Positions 8,662-16,884 of a stretch of 64,000 nt of DNA are shown one piece after another. The translations under genes and the position numbers were made by a program. Below the pieces are notes generated by a model. It searched no databases, was not told the origin of the DNA, and worked only from the letters and a program-made list of their open reading frames with translations. The stretch's first letter is position 1, and the number at the start of each line of letters is the position of its first letter. The stretch is from Pseudomonas batumici (lineage in GTDB: Bacteria > Pseudomonadota > Gammaproteobacteria > Pseudomonadales > Pseudomonadaceae): positions 1 through 64,000 of the forward strand of contig NZ_JXDG01000048.1 of the NCBI RefSeq assembly GCF_000820515.1. Direction: 5' to 3'.

Positions 8662-8692
8662 CCGTATCGCCGGAATACCTTCGGCGATACGG
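8662..8692 (-). terminator. Hairpin downstream of the amidohydrolase gene
   Basis: CCGTATCGCCG and CGGCGATACGG form a perfect 11-base stem with a nine-base loop, 16 bases past the stop of the leftward amidohydrolase gene. There is no T run, so it may be a Rho-assisted or 3'-protecting stem rather than a classical terminator. Confidence 0.45.
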
Positions 8693-8707
8693 ACACTTCC
8701 CCTGGAC

Positions 8708-10555
8708 TCAGAACGCGAAACACGAACAGCCGAAGGCACCCCAGAAACCCTGGAAGTCACTGACCGGCACATTCGACATCCGTGCCCGTTCATGACCGTG
8801 GGCATGCACCCCGCAAGGACCGCTGCACTGGTGCACCTGGGCCTGCAACGGCGAGTTCGGCCGCCAGTGCCCAGGTACCTTGACCACCGGCGACCAGTCG
8901 GGGGTCACCGGCAGCGTGGGCGGCGCCAGCTTGTCGAAGTCACCCGCCGCGTGCACCACCTTGCCGTCGACCACCGTCAACACCGACTCGATCCACTTGA
9001 TCGCCTCGGCCTCGACACTGAAATAGTCCGCCGACAGCGCCACCAGGTCAGCCAGTTGCCCGACCTTGATCTGGCCTTTCTTGCCCTGCTCCGAGGAAAA
9101 CCAGGCACTGCCATGGGTGTACAGCTCCAACGCGGTTTCCCGCGACAGGCCCTCGGGATAGAGCTCAAGCCCGCCCACGGTACGACCGCTGACCATCCAG
9201 TACAACGAAGTCCAGGGGTTGTAGCTCGAGACCCGCGTGGCATCGGTGCCCGCGCCCACCGGCACGCCCTCGGCGAGCATGCGCTTGATCGGTGGCGTGG
9301 CCTCGGCGGCCTTGGCGCCGTAACGCTCGACGAAGTATTCGCCCTGGAACGCCATGCGGTCCTGAATGGCGATACCGCCGCCCAGCGCCCGCACCCGCTC
9401 GATATTTTTCGGCGTGATGGTTTCGCAGTGATCGAAGAACCATGGCAGGCCATTGAACGGAATATCCCGATTGACCTTCTCGAAGACATCCAGCATCCGC
9501 GAAATGGATTCGTCATAGGTGGCGTGCAGGCGGAACGGCCAGCGCTGCTCCACCAGATGCCGGACCACCGGCTCCAGTTCCTGCTCCATGGTCTGCGGCA
9601 GGTCCGGACGGGGTTCGAGGAAGTCCTCGAAATCCGCCGCCGAAAACACCAGCATCTCCCCTGCCCCGTTGTGCCGCAGGAAGTCGTCGCCCTGGCCATA
9701 GGTGACCTTGCTGGTCCAGTTCTTGAAATCCGCCAGCTCTTCCTTGGGCTTCTGGGTAAACAGGTTGTAGGCGATCCGTACCGTCAGTTGCTGCTTGGCC
9801 GCCAGCTCGTTGATGACTTCATAGTCGTCCGGATAGTTCTGGAAACCACCGCCGGCATCGATGGCGCTGGTGACGCCCAGGCGGTTGAGTTCACGCATGA
9901 ACTGGCGAGTCGAGTTGACCTGATACTCCAGCGGCAGCTTCGGCCCCTTGGACAGGGTCGAGTAGAGAATCATCGCGTTGGGCCGGGCAATCAGCATGCC
10001 AGTCGGCTCGCCCCGGGCATCACGGACGATCTCGCCACCCGGCGGATTTGGCGTGTCGCGGTTGTAACCCACTACCCGCAGCGCCGCACGGTTGAGCAAG
10101 GCGCGGTCATACAGGTGGAGGACGAACACCGGGGTGTCCGGCGCCGCCTTGTTCAGTTCTTCCAGGGTCGGCATGCGTTTTTCGGCGAACTGGAATTCGT
10201 TCCAGCCCCCCACCACCCGCACCCATTGCGGCGCCGGGGTGCGCTCGGCCTGGTCCTTGAGCATGCGCAACGCATCCACCAGCGAAGGCACGCCTTCCCA
10301 GCGCAGTTCCAGGTTGTAGTTCAGGCCGCCACGAATCAGGTGCAGGTGCGAGTCGTTGAGGCCGGGGATGACGGTACGGCCCTTGAGGTCGATCACCTTC
10401 GTTGCGCTGCCGCGCAGGGCCATGGCCTCGGCGTCGTTGCCCACGGCGATGAAGCGACCGTCCTTGATCGCCACCGCCGTAGCCTTGGGTTGGGCGCGGT
10501 CGACCGTGTGCAGGCGGCCGTTGTGCAGAATCAGGTCAGCGATCACATTGCTCAT
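8708..10555 (-). CDS. Amidohydrolase family 3 protein (YtcJ-like)
   Basis: A 615-residue metal-dependent hydrolase. The first metal ligands are in PGLNDSHLHL near residue 85, further His residues are in LHATYDES and FDHCETI, and the late Asp is in GAGTDATR, all as in amidohydrolase-3 proteins that act on N-substituted amides. The C-terminus is unusual for the superfamily: a Cys/His-rich tail (QCSGPCGVHAHGH and GCSCFAF) that could bind another metal. AAGGAG stands before the chosen ATG. It is the last gene of a four-gene leftward operon with an ABM-domain protein, DoxX and a YcaC-like hydrolase. Its substrate is unknown. Confidence 0.88.
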   Translation of the reverse strand: MSNVIADLILHNGRLHTVDRAQPKATAVAIKDGRFIAVGNDAEAMALRGSATKVIDLKGRTVIPGLNDSHLHLIRGGLNYNLELRWEGVPSLVDALRMLKDQAERTPAPQWVRVVGGWNEFQFAEKRMPTLEELNKAAPDTPVFVLHLYDRALLNRAALRVVGYNRDTPNPPGGEIVRDARGEPTGMLIARPNAMILYSTLSKGPKLPLEYQVNSTRQFMRELNRLGVTSAIDAGGGFQNYPDDYEVINELAAKQQLTVRIAYNLFTQKPKEELADFKNWTSKVTYGQGDDFLRHNGAGEMLVFSAADFEDFLEPRPDLPQTMEQELEPVVRHLVEQRWPFRLHATYDESISRMLDVFEKVNRDIPFNGLPWFFDHCETITPKNIERVRALGGGIAIQDRMAFQGEYFVERYGAKAAEATPPIKRMLAEGVPVGAGTDATRVSSYNPWTSLYWMVSGRTVGGLELYPEGLSRETALELYTHGSAWFSSEQGKKGQIKVGQLADLVALSADYFSVEAEAIKWIESVLTVVDGKVVHAAGDFDKLAPPTLPVTPDWSPVVKVPGHWRPNSPLQAQVHQCSGPCGVHAHGHERARMSNVPVSDFQGFWGAFGCSCFAF

Positions 10556-10596
10556 ATCAGTTCTCCTTGCTTGACGGAATGTAACGGTCAGCGAAA

Positions 10597-11172
10597 TCAG
10601 TGGTTGGCCGGTTGCAGCCAGCGGCTGAACAGACGGGTGACACGGGGCATGAACACATAGACCACCAGCAACACGATGCTCAGGGTGATCAGCACATTGG
10701 CTTGCACGTAGCCGCCCAGCCAGGGCAACCGGGCGAACAGCGGACGCCACAGCATCGGCACCAGGAAACTCAGTGGCAGGATCACCAGGAAGGTCACGCA
10801 GGCCTGTTTCCAGCGCGGTACCGGACCGGGCGAACCCACTTCGGCCGGGGTGAACCAGAACTCGCGCTCGGCGTTGACCTCGGTCTGGTCACCGTCGGCC
10901 AGCATGGGCTGGGCCTCTTCCACCAATCCACGGCGGTCGTCGGAGTCCAGCCAGTGTTGCAGTTGCTCGGTAGAGGCGAAACGCAGCACGCTGGTAAACA
11001 GCGTTTGGCCGTGGCTGTGCCCACGCACCACGTCGATGCCCAGGTGCCCCGGATAACTGCGAGCCATGGCGATGGTACGGCGCAGCCAGACTTCATAGGC
11101 CTGGTCCTGGCCCTTCTTGATCCGATGACGGACCAGCAGGGTCACCACGCCATCCAGCAATTCGATATTCAT
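10597..11172 (-). CDS. Antibiotic-biosynthesis-monooxygenase-domain protein with two membrane segments
   Basis: This 191-residue protein joins an ABM/dimeric alpha-beta-barrel domain (residues 1-100, with the typical YEVWLRRTIAMARSYPGHLG run) to a C-terminal pair of hydrophobic helices (about 125-150 and 160-180). The combination is a recognised membrane-tethered ABM arrangement, though its chemistry is not known. Its ATG overlaps the DoxX stop by four bases, so the two are translationally coupled. Confidence 0.82.
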   Translation of the reverse strand: MNIELLDGVVTLLVRHRIKKGQDQAYEVWLRRTIAMARSYPGHLGIDVVRGHSHGQTLFTSVLRFASTEQLQHWLDSDDRRGLVEEAQPMLADGDQTEVNAEREFWFTPAEVGSPGPVPRWKQACVTFLVILPLSFLVPMLWRPLFARLPWLGGYVQANVLITLSIVLLVVYVFMPRVTRLFSRWLQPANH

Positions 11173-11603
11173 GGGCGTTGACTCCCCAGGCGAGTGAACG
11201 GTGCCAAACACCGATCCAAAGAGAAGGCCCCTGAGCCGCCGATCAGCAAGGTGGCGAAGACAATCACCAGCAACCAGGCGAACTGCCCTTCGGCCAGGCT
11301 CCACTCAGGGTGTACCCACACCAGCGAAACCAGCAGCAGGAACAGCACCGGCAGCGTGGCCAGGCGCGTCAGCAGGCCGAGGATGATCAGCAACGGACAC
11401 AACACTTCGGCGAAAATAGCCAGGCTCAGGGTCAGGTGTGCCCCCAGGCCGAACGGGTCTTCGATCAAGCTCAGCTGGTGCTGGAAGTCCAGCAGCTTGG
11501 GCAGGCCATGGACCCGCAACAGCAGGGCCGATCCGCTCAGGCGCAACCAGAGCAGTGCCCAGTCAGCCGAAGTACGCGAGGACAACAAGGGGGTGGCGAT
11601 CAT
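11169..11603 (-). CDS. DoxX-family membrane protein
   Basis: A 144-residue protein with four predicted transmembrane helices and the DoxX pattern (LLLRVHGLPKLLDF near the start, LLIILGLLTRLATLP in the middle). DoxX proteins accompany thiosulfate:quinone oxidoreductases and various detoxification operons. The start is the ATG with GGGAGAG seven bases upstream; the longer reading places a charged stretch before the first helix and has no ribosome site. It is the second gene of the YcaC-like/DoxX/ABM/amidohydrolase operon. Confidence 0.85.
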   Translation of the reverse strand: MIATPLLSSRTSADWALLWLRLSGSALLLRVHGLPKLLDFQHQLSLIEDPFGLGAHLTLSLAIFAEVLCPLLIILGLLTRLATLPVLFLLLVSLVWVHPEWSLAEGQFAWLLVIVFATLLIGGSGAFSLDRCLAPFTRLGSQRP

Positions 11604-11672
11604 CTCAGCTCTCCCGGTGAAGGCTCGAGGCAATGAGGCGTCGGGCGCGGCTGGCGCGCCCGACTCACGTCA

Positions 11673-12317
11673 TTACTTGACCTGACGCGCTGGCGCGTTG
11701 TGGACCATGGTGTAGGCGTAGTCCACACCCATGCCGTAGGCGCCGCTGTGCTCGCGGACCAGATCCATCACCGCGTCGTAGGTTTCCTTGTGCGCCCAGT
11801 CACGCTGGAACTCCAGCAGCACCTGCTGCCAGGTCACCGGTACGGCGCCGGCCTGAATCATCCGTTGCACCGACATGTCGTGGGCTTCCTGGGTGGTACC
11901 GCCGGAAGCGTCGGTGACGATGTACACCTCGAAACCTTCGGCCAGGGCTTCCAGGGCCGGGAAGTTCAGGCACACCTCGGTCCACAGTGCAGCCATGATC
12001 AGCTTCTTGCGACCGGTGGCCTTCACCGCCTCGACGAACTTCTTGTCTTCCCAGGAGTTCATCGAGGTGCGCTCGATCGGCTGTGCGCCCGGGTTCACGG
12101 CCAGCAACTCAGGCCAGATGTAGCCGCTGAAGCTCTTGGTTTCCACCGAGGTGTAGATCGTCGGTACGTTGAAGATCTTCGCCGCCTTGGCCAGGCCCAC
12201 AGTGTTGTTCTTCAAGGTCTGGCGATCGATCGATTGCACACCGAAGGACATCTGCGGCTGGTGGTCGATCAGGATCAGGGTGGAGTTGGTTGGGTTGAGC
12301 AGTTCACGGATAGACAT
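11673..12317 (-). CDS. YcaC-like isochorismatase-fold hydrolase
   Basis: A 214-residue cysteine hydrolase of the isochorismatase superfamily. The catalytic Asp is in LILIDHQPQ (about residue 18) and the nucleophile Cys in ALWTEVCLNFP (about 116), the pattern of E. coli YcaC. AGGAA sits before the chosen ATG; a longer in-frame reading has none. It leads a four-gene operon. Isochorismatase-fold hydrolases next to amidohydrolases suggest a pathway that cleaves C-N bonds in an imported compound, but the compound is unknown. A palindrome about 130 bases upstream may be the operator. Confidence 0.87.
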   Translation of the reverse strand: MSIRELLNPTNSTLILIDHQPQMSFGVQSIDRQTLKNNTVGLAKAAKIFNVPTIYTSVETKSFSGYIWPELLAVNPGAQPIERTSMNSWEDKKFVEAVKATGRKKLIMAALWTEVCLNFPALEALAEGFEVYIVTDASGGTTQEAHDMSVQRMIQAGAVPVTWQQVLLEFQRDWAHKETYDAVMDLVREHSGAYGMGVDYAYTMVHNAPARQVK

Positions 12318-12449
12318 GGCGAGTTCCTTTTGGCTGTCGAAGGTTTGGTTCATCTTGAAGCTCGGCGCGGGCTCCGTTTGGAGGTCTGTGCTGCCGGCTT
12401 GGAATGAACTTTAGGCCACGAAGAAAAAAGGAACAATTACCTAAAATTG

Positions 12450-12464
12450 AGAATAATTGATTCT
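12450..12464. promoter_or_regulatory. AT-rich 15-bp palindrome upstream of the YcaC-like operon
   Basis: AGAATAATTGATTCT is a 5+5+5 inverted repeat inside an AT-rich patch, unlike the GC-rich surroundings. It lies between the operon start at 12317 and the stop of the upstream symporter gene. It could be an operator for a LysR-type, MarR-type or Fur-like regulator; no clear -35/-10 pair could be fixed. Confidence 0.4.
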
Positions 12465-12512
12465 ATTTAAGGGACAATCCTGAATCACCTTGTTGTCTAC
12501 CCGTGCCCGTCG

Positions 12513-13790
12513 TCACCGTGGCGGCGCAAACGGCTTCGCCGCAGCGGCCCTAGCCGCCAGCGTGCGCTGCTCCCAACGCGCAATGACCAGTGGCGCCAGG
12601 GCGTTGCCCAACACATTCAAGGCGGTGGTCGGCATATCCATGAGGCGGTAGACGCCCGCAATAAAGGCAATGCCCTCCAGGGGCAGGCCGGCGCTGGCCA
12701 GGGTCGCCGAGAGAATCACGAACATGAACCCGGGCACGCCCGCCGCGCCCTTGGAGGTCAGCACCATGGTCACCACCAGCAGCGCCTGTTCGCCGATGCT
12801 CAGGTCGATCCCGTAGAGCTGGGCGACAAACAAGGTGCCGATGCCGAGGAACAGCGAGGCGCCGTCCAGGTTGAACGAATACCCCACCGGCACCACGAAA
12901 CTCACCAGTGAACGCGGTGCGCCGAAGCTCTCCAGCTTGGCCATCAGTTGCGGCATCACCGCGGCGGAACTGGCGCTGGAAAACGCCAGGATCAACTCGT
13001 CCTTGATGTGCCGGATCAGCCCGAAGAACGGCACCCCGGCCAGCCGCGCCACACTGCCCAGGACCACCAGCGCGAAGACGATGATCGAGATGTAGCTCAC
13101 CAGGATCAGCTTGATCAGCGGCAACAACGAGCTGAAACCGAAGTTCGCCACCGTCACCGCAATCATCCCGAACACGCCGATGGGCGAATAGGCCATGATC
13201 ATCGAGGTCACGCGAAACATCCCTTCCGAGACCCCGCGCAAGGCGTCGAGCAAGGGCCGCTTGCGTTCTTCGCCGAGCCCAGAGACACCCAGGCCGAACA
13301 TCACCGCAAAGAACAACACCGGCAGCAGGCTGCCCTTGGCCATGGCATCGATCACGTTGTCCGGAATGATATTGAGCAGGATCTGCCCCAATCCATGTCC
13401 CGTCGCACTGGCCGGTGCCACGTTGACCGCCACCGCCTTCAGGCTGGCCAGGTCGGTTCCGGCGCCCGGCTGCAAGAGGTTGCCCAGCACCAGCCCGACG
13501 ATGATCGCGGTGGTGGTGATGGTGAAGAAATACAGCAGGGTCCGCACGCCGATGCGGCCAAGGGACTTGCCGTCGCCGTTGCCGGCGATGCCCACCACCA
13601 TGCAGGCGAACACGATAGGCACGACGATCATTTTCATCAGCCGGATGAAGATATCGCCCGCCGGTTGCAGCACATTGTCGATCAACCAGGGACGCGACTC
13701 CGGAAACCGGTGCAACAGCGCCCCCACCAGGATGCCGGCGGCGAGGCCGATGAGGATTTGCAGGACGAGGGGAATACGTGGCTTTTGCAT
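12513..13790 (-). CDS. Dicarboxylate/amino acid:cation symporter (DctA/GltP family)
   Basis: A 425-residue inner-membrane transporter of the DAACS/SLC1 family, which carries glutamate, aspartate or C4-dicarboxylates with protons or Na+. The serine-rich re-entrant loop (AFSSASSAAVMPQL) and the unwound TM7 motif (FNLDGAS, usually NMDGT) are visible, as is the TM8 region with LTSKGAAGVPG. The ATG at MQKPRIP is chosen because homology begins there. It follows an aminotransferase and an RraA-like aldolase on the same strand, so a glutamate-like substrate feeding those enzymes is plausible. Confidence 0.9.
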   Translation of the reverse strand: MQKPRIPLVLQILIGLAAGILVGALLHRFPESRPWLIDNVLQPAGDIFIRLMKMIVVPIVFACMVVGIAGNGDGKSLGRIGVRTLLYFFTITTTAIIVGLVLGNLLQPGAGTDLASLKAVAVNVAPASATGHGLGQILLNIIPDNVIDAMAKGSLLPVLFFAVMFGLGVSGLGEERKRPLLDALRGVSEGMFRVTSMIMAYSPIGVFGMIAVTVANFGFSSLLPLIKLILVSYISIIVFALVVLGSVARLAGVPFFGLIRHIKDELILAFSSASSAAVMPQLMAKLESFGAPRSLVSFVVPVGYSFNLDGASLFLGIGTLFVAQLYGIDLSIGEQALLVVTMVLTSKGAAGVPGFMFVILSATLASAGLPLEGIAFIAGVYRLMDMPTTALNVLGNALAPLVIARWEQRTLAARAAAAKPFAPPR

Positions 13791-13882
13791 GGAATGCCTC
13801 TGAAAAAAACCAGGACTGTTTCGGGCAGTGTTTGTTGTTGTAAGCCGCTTCAACGCGGCGACGCCGTCGACTCTGTGGTCAA

Positions 13883-15091
13883 TCAGCGCAACGCCTGGCA
13901 GGCGCGTCGAAGCCGTCGGCAACCTTCCTCGATCACCTCCATGGCGCTGGCGAACGACAGCCGCACATACGGCGACAGGCCATAGGCGCTGCCCGCCACC
14001 GTGGCGACCCCGCCCTCGCGCAGGAAATACGCCACCACATCCCCGTCACTCTCCAGGCGTTGAGCGTCCGGCGTGACCTTGCCTATCAGGCCTGAAACGT
14101 TGGCGAACACATAGAACGCTCCGTCGGGCGGTGTGCAACCGATCCCAGGGATGTCGGCCAGCAGTTCGAGCATCCGCCGGCGCCGCTCGACATAGAGTTC
14201 GCGCATCTGCGCGATGGGCGCCTGGTCGCCGGCAAACGCCGCGACGGCGGCCGCCTGGCTGACCGAACTGGGGCAGGTGGTGGTCTGTGACAGCAACTTG
14301 CCCATGGCCGCGATCAACCACCGCGGGCCGGCGGCGAAGCCCAGGCGCCAACCGGTCATGGCATAGCCTTTGGAAGCGCCGTTGACGATCAGGGTGCGCG
14401 CTTGCAAGTCGGCGGCCGCCGCCACGAAGGACACATGCCGGGCAGAGCCATAGACGAAGTGTTCGTAGATCTCGTCGGACATGATCAACACCTGCGGATG
14501 CTGGCGCAGCACATCGGCCAGCGCCTGCAATTCGGCTTCGCTGTACACCGCCCCGCTGGGGTTGTTGGGGGTGTTGAGAATCACCCATTTGGTCCGTGGT
14601 GTAATCGCCTGTTCGAGCGCCTGGGGCAGCAGCTTGAAGCCGTTGGATTCGTCACCGGGAATGATCACCGGGGTCGCCTCGTTGAGCCGGGCGATATCCG
14701 GGTAGGACACCCAGTACGGCGTGTGGACGATGACCTCGTCGCCCGGGTTCAGGGTAGCTGCCAACGCATGGTAGATGATGTGCTTGCCGCCACAACCGGC
14801 GATCACCTCGTCGTCGCGGTAACTCAGGCCATTATCGCGGGCCAGCTTCTGCACGATGGCCTTGAGCAACGCCGGCGTTCCCGGGGTACCGGTGTAATGG
14901 GTTTCGCCACTGAACATCGCCTGTTGCGCGGCTTCGAGAATATGCCGTGGCGTGTCCAGGTCCGGTTCGCCGATGGTGAAGTTGACGATGTCCCGGCCCT
15001 CACCACGCAACTGCGTGACCAGGGCGTTGGCGGCGATACTCGGTGACGGCTCGATGGCAAGGACGCGGTGCGACAGTAATGATTGACTCAT
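13883..15091 (-). CDS. Pyridoxal-phosphate aminotransferase, class I (aspartate type)
   Basis: A 402-residue fold-type I aminotransferase. NTPNNPSGAVYS, DEIYEHFVYG and the PLP-binding Lys in NGASKGYAMTGWRLG are all visible, and a C-terminal Arg for the alpha-carboxylate is in YVRLSFA. It is close to bacterial aspartate/2-oxoglutarate aminotransferases. It starts 11 bases after the RraA-like gene stop, so both belong to one operon. With the aldolase and the symporter, it could deaminate an imported substituted glutamate to a 2-oxo acid for cleavage. That role is inference. Confidence 0.92.
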   Translation of the reverse strand: MSQSLLSHRVLAIEPSPSIAANALVTQLRGEGRDIVNFTIGEPDLDTPRHILEAAQQAMFSGETHYTGTPGTPALLKAIVQKLARDNGLSYRDDEVIAGCGGKHIIYHALAATLNPGDEVIVHTPYWVSYPDIARLNEATPVIIPGDESNGFKLLPQALEQAITPRTKWVILNTPNNPSGAVYSEAELQALADVLRQHPQVLIMSDEIYEHFVYGSARHVSFVAAAADLQARTLIVNGASKGYAMTGWRLGFAAGPRWLIAAMGKLLSQTTTCPSSVSQAAAVAAFAGDQAPIAQMRELYVERRRRMLELLADIPGIGCTPPDGAFYVFANVSGLIGKVTPDAQRLESDGDVVAYFLREGGVATVAGSAYGLSPYVRLSFASAMEVIEEGCRRLRRACQALR

Positions 15092-15102
15092 GGGTCTTCT
15101 CC

Positions 15103-15768
15103 TCAGTTCGCCAGGCCGGCTTTTTCCAGCACCTTGTCCAGCCACGACTGGTCGATCGCGCCGCTGGCGATCTCGGCCTTGACCTGTTCTTCGTGGGCCT
15201 CGTGCTGGCGCGCCTTGACCAGCACCTGTTCGGCATCCGCCTGGGAAAACGCCACGAGACCGTCCTCGTCACCGACGATCAGGTCGCCCGGATTGACGAT
15301 CATCCCGCCAATGGACACCGGCACGTTGATTTCCCCCGGACCGCTTTTGTAGGGCCCGCAATGCACCACGCTGCGGGCGTAGCACGGCGTGTCCTCGAAG
15401 CTGGCGACATCGCGGATGGCACCGTCGACGATAAAACCGACACAGCCGCGCTGCTGGGCATAGAGCTTGATCAGTTCACCGATCACCGCGTTGTTACTGT
15501 CGCCCTGGGCATCGATGACCAGCACATGGCCGGGCTCCAGCAGGGTCAGGGCCTTGTAGATGTAAAGGTTGTCGCCGGGACGGGTCTTGACCGTCAGCGC
15601 CGTGCCGACCAGCTTGCCGCTACGGTTGTAGCGGGTCAGGCCGCGGGCGCCGATATGCCGGCCGAGGTTGTCACTGATATGCGGGGTGACGACGTTGCGA
15701 AAGGCCTCGACCAGCGAAGCGGACGCCAGGGCTGGCGAGGTGAGAATGCGCGAACCGGGGAAAGACAT
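15103..15768 (-). CDS. RraA-like / 4-hydroxy-4-methyl-2-oxoglutarate aldolase family protein
   Basis: A 221-residue protein of the RraA/HMG-CHA aldolase superfamily. The metal and substrate signature is present: GCVGFIVDGAIRD (the GxxxRD type Arg-Asp pair) and GGMIVNPGDLIVGDEDGLV. RNase E regulators of this fold are about 160 residues; this longer form with a C-terminal helical extension (EEQVKAEI...) fits the catabolic aldolases that release pyruvate from HMG or CHA. AAGGAGG precedes the ATG. Its coupling with an aminotransferase gene supports the catabolic role. Confidence 0.83.
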   Translation of the reverse strand: MSFPGSRILTSPALASASLVEAFRNVVTPHISDNLGRHIGARGLTRYNRSGKLVGTALTVKTRPGDNLYIYKALTLLEPGHVLVIDAQGDSNNAVIGELIKLYAQQRGCVGFIVDGAIRDVASFEDTPCYARSVVHCGPYKSGPGEINVPVSIGGMIVNPGDLIVGDEDGLVAFSQADAEQVLVKARQHEAHEEQVKAEIASGAIDQSWLDKVLEKAGLAN

Positions 15769-15901
15769 GATGACCTCCTTGAACGAAGAAACCCGTGTGG
15801 GCCTGGATCGATCTTAAGAAAGGCCAGCCAATACTTTTAGCGATATTTTTCTATTGAAAAACATCGCTTTTATTCATAAAAAATAGAAAAGGCGAGTCGG
15901 C

Positions 15902-16804
15902 TTACGCCTGCAGCAGAAGACGTCCAAAATCACAGCACTGATGTGCCAGGCGCGCCACTTCCACGCTCAGGCCCTGCAAGCGATCGGCCCGATGCACGGC
16001 GGCATAGCGGATCTGCGGCAGTCCCGGACGGGTCTCGATCACCCGCAATCGGCCCTCGGCGATCAAGGGCGCGAGGCATTGCCGAGGCAGGTAGCTGATG
16101 CCCACGCCGGAAATGGTCAGGCCGATCTGGGCCACCAGGTAATTACTGATCAAGGTGCGATTGAGGCGGACATCGTGCTGGGCCAGCCAGCGCTCGTAGA
16201 CCAGGCCTGTGCCCGAACTACCCCCTTGGGTCAGCACGGTATAGGCCGACAAGGCCTGAAGGTCCATCGGCGCGGATTCGCGATACAGGTCCGGCGCGCA
16301 CATCCAGGCGTTTTCCACGGTCTTGAGCGGTGTGGCGACAAAGCGTGCGTCGTCGAAGACATCGGGCACGATGATCAGGTCGAGCTGATCGTTCTCCAGC
16401 TTCTTGAACAGCTCGGAACTCAGCTCGACCGAAGGCTCCAGCACCACCTTGGGGTAGGCTTCGCGAATCTGCTCCACCAGGGCGGGCAACCAGGTCAGGG
16501 CCGTCAGTTCGGTCACCCCCAGGCGAAAGCGCCTGACCAGCACCTCCCGGGAACTGATGCGCTCCAGCAGATAGTCGCGCTGGCGGAGCATTTCGGCCGC
16601 ATGCTCGAACAGTTCGGTGCCTTTTTCCGTCAACCGCGCGCTGCGTTTCGAGCGGTCGAAAATCGGCACGTCGAAGGCGTCCTCCAACTCCTGGACACGC
16701 TTGGAAATCGCCGACTGGGACATGTTCAGTTTCATCGAGGCCGCTTCGAAACTGCCCAGTTCGACGATCCAGTAGATGGCTTCCAGCTGTTTGAAGGTAA
16801 TCAT
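15902..16804 (-). CDS. LysR-family transcriptional regulator
   Basis: A 300-residue LysR protein with the N-terminal winged HTH (FEAASMKLNMSQSAISKRVQEL at about 19-40) and a periplasmic-binding-like effector domain. It sits between the MFS transporter gene and the RraA-like gene, all on the minus strand, with about 130 AT-rich bases before the latter. It therefore probably controls the aldolase/aminotransferase/symporter genes, and perhaps the MFS gene. The effector is unknown. Confidence 0.88.
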   Translation of the reverse strand: MITFKQLEAIYWIVELGSFEAASMKLNMSQSAISKRVQELEDAFDVPIFDRSKRSARLTEKGTELFEHAAEMLRQRDYLLERISSREVLVRRFRLGVTELTALTWLPALVEQIREAYPKVVLEPSVELSSELFKKLENDQLDLIIVPDVFDDARFVATPLKTVENAWMCAPDLYRESAPMDLQALSAYTVLTQGGSSGTGLVYERWLAQHDVRLNRTLISNYLVAQIGLTISGVGISYLPRQCLAPLIAEGRLRVIETRPGLPQIRYAAVHRADRLQGLSVEVARLAHQCCDFGRLLLQA

Positions 16805-16884
16805 GGCGTCGCCTCAGATGAAAAAAAGCGCGCCATTATTTACCCATCCCATCGACTTCGGTAAAGCACTTCGACGGAGAAGCC

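Noticed and set aside
8181..8795. A 204-codon plus-strand frame as an intact oxidoreductase gene
   Set aside because: Only the part after 8381 matches the family; the first 65 codons are out of frame, and both ends of the domain are missing.
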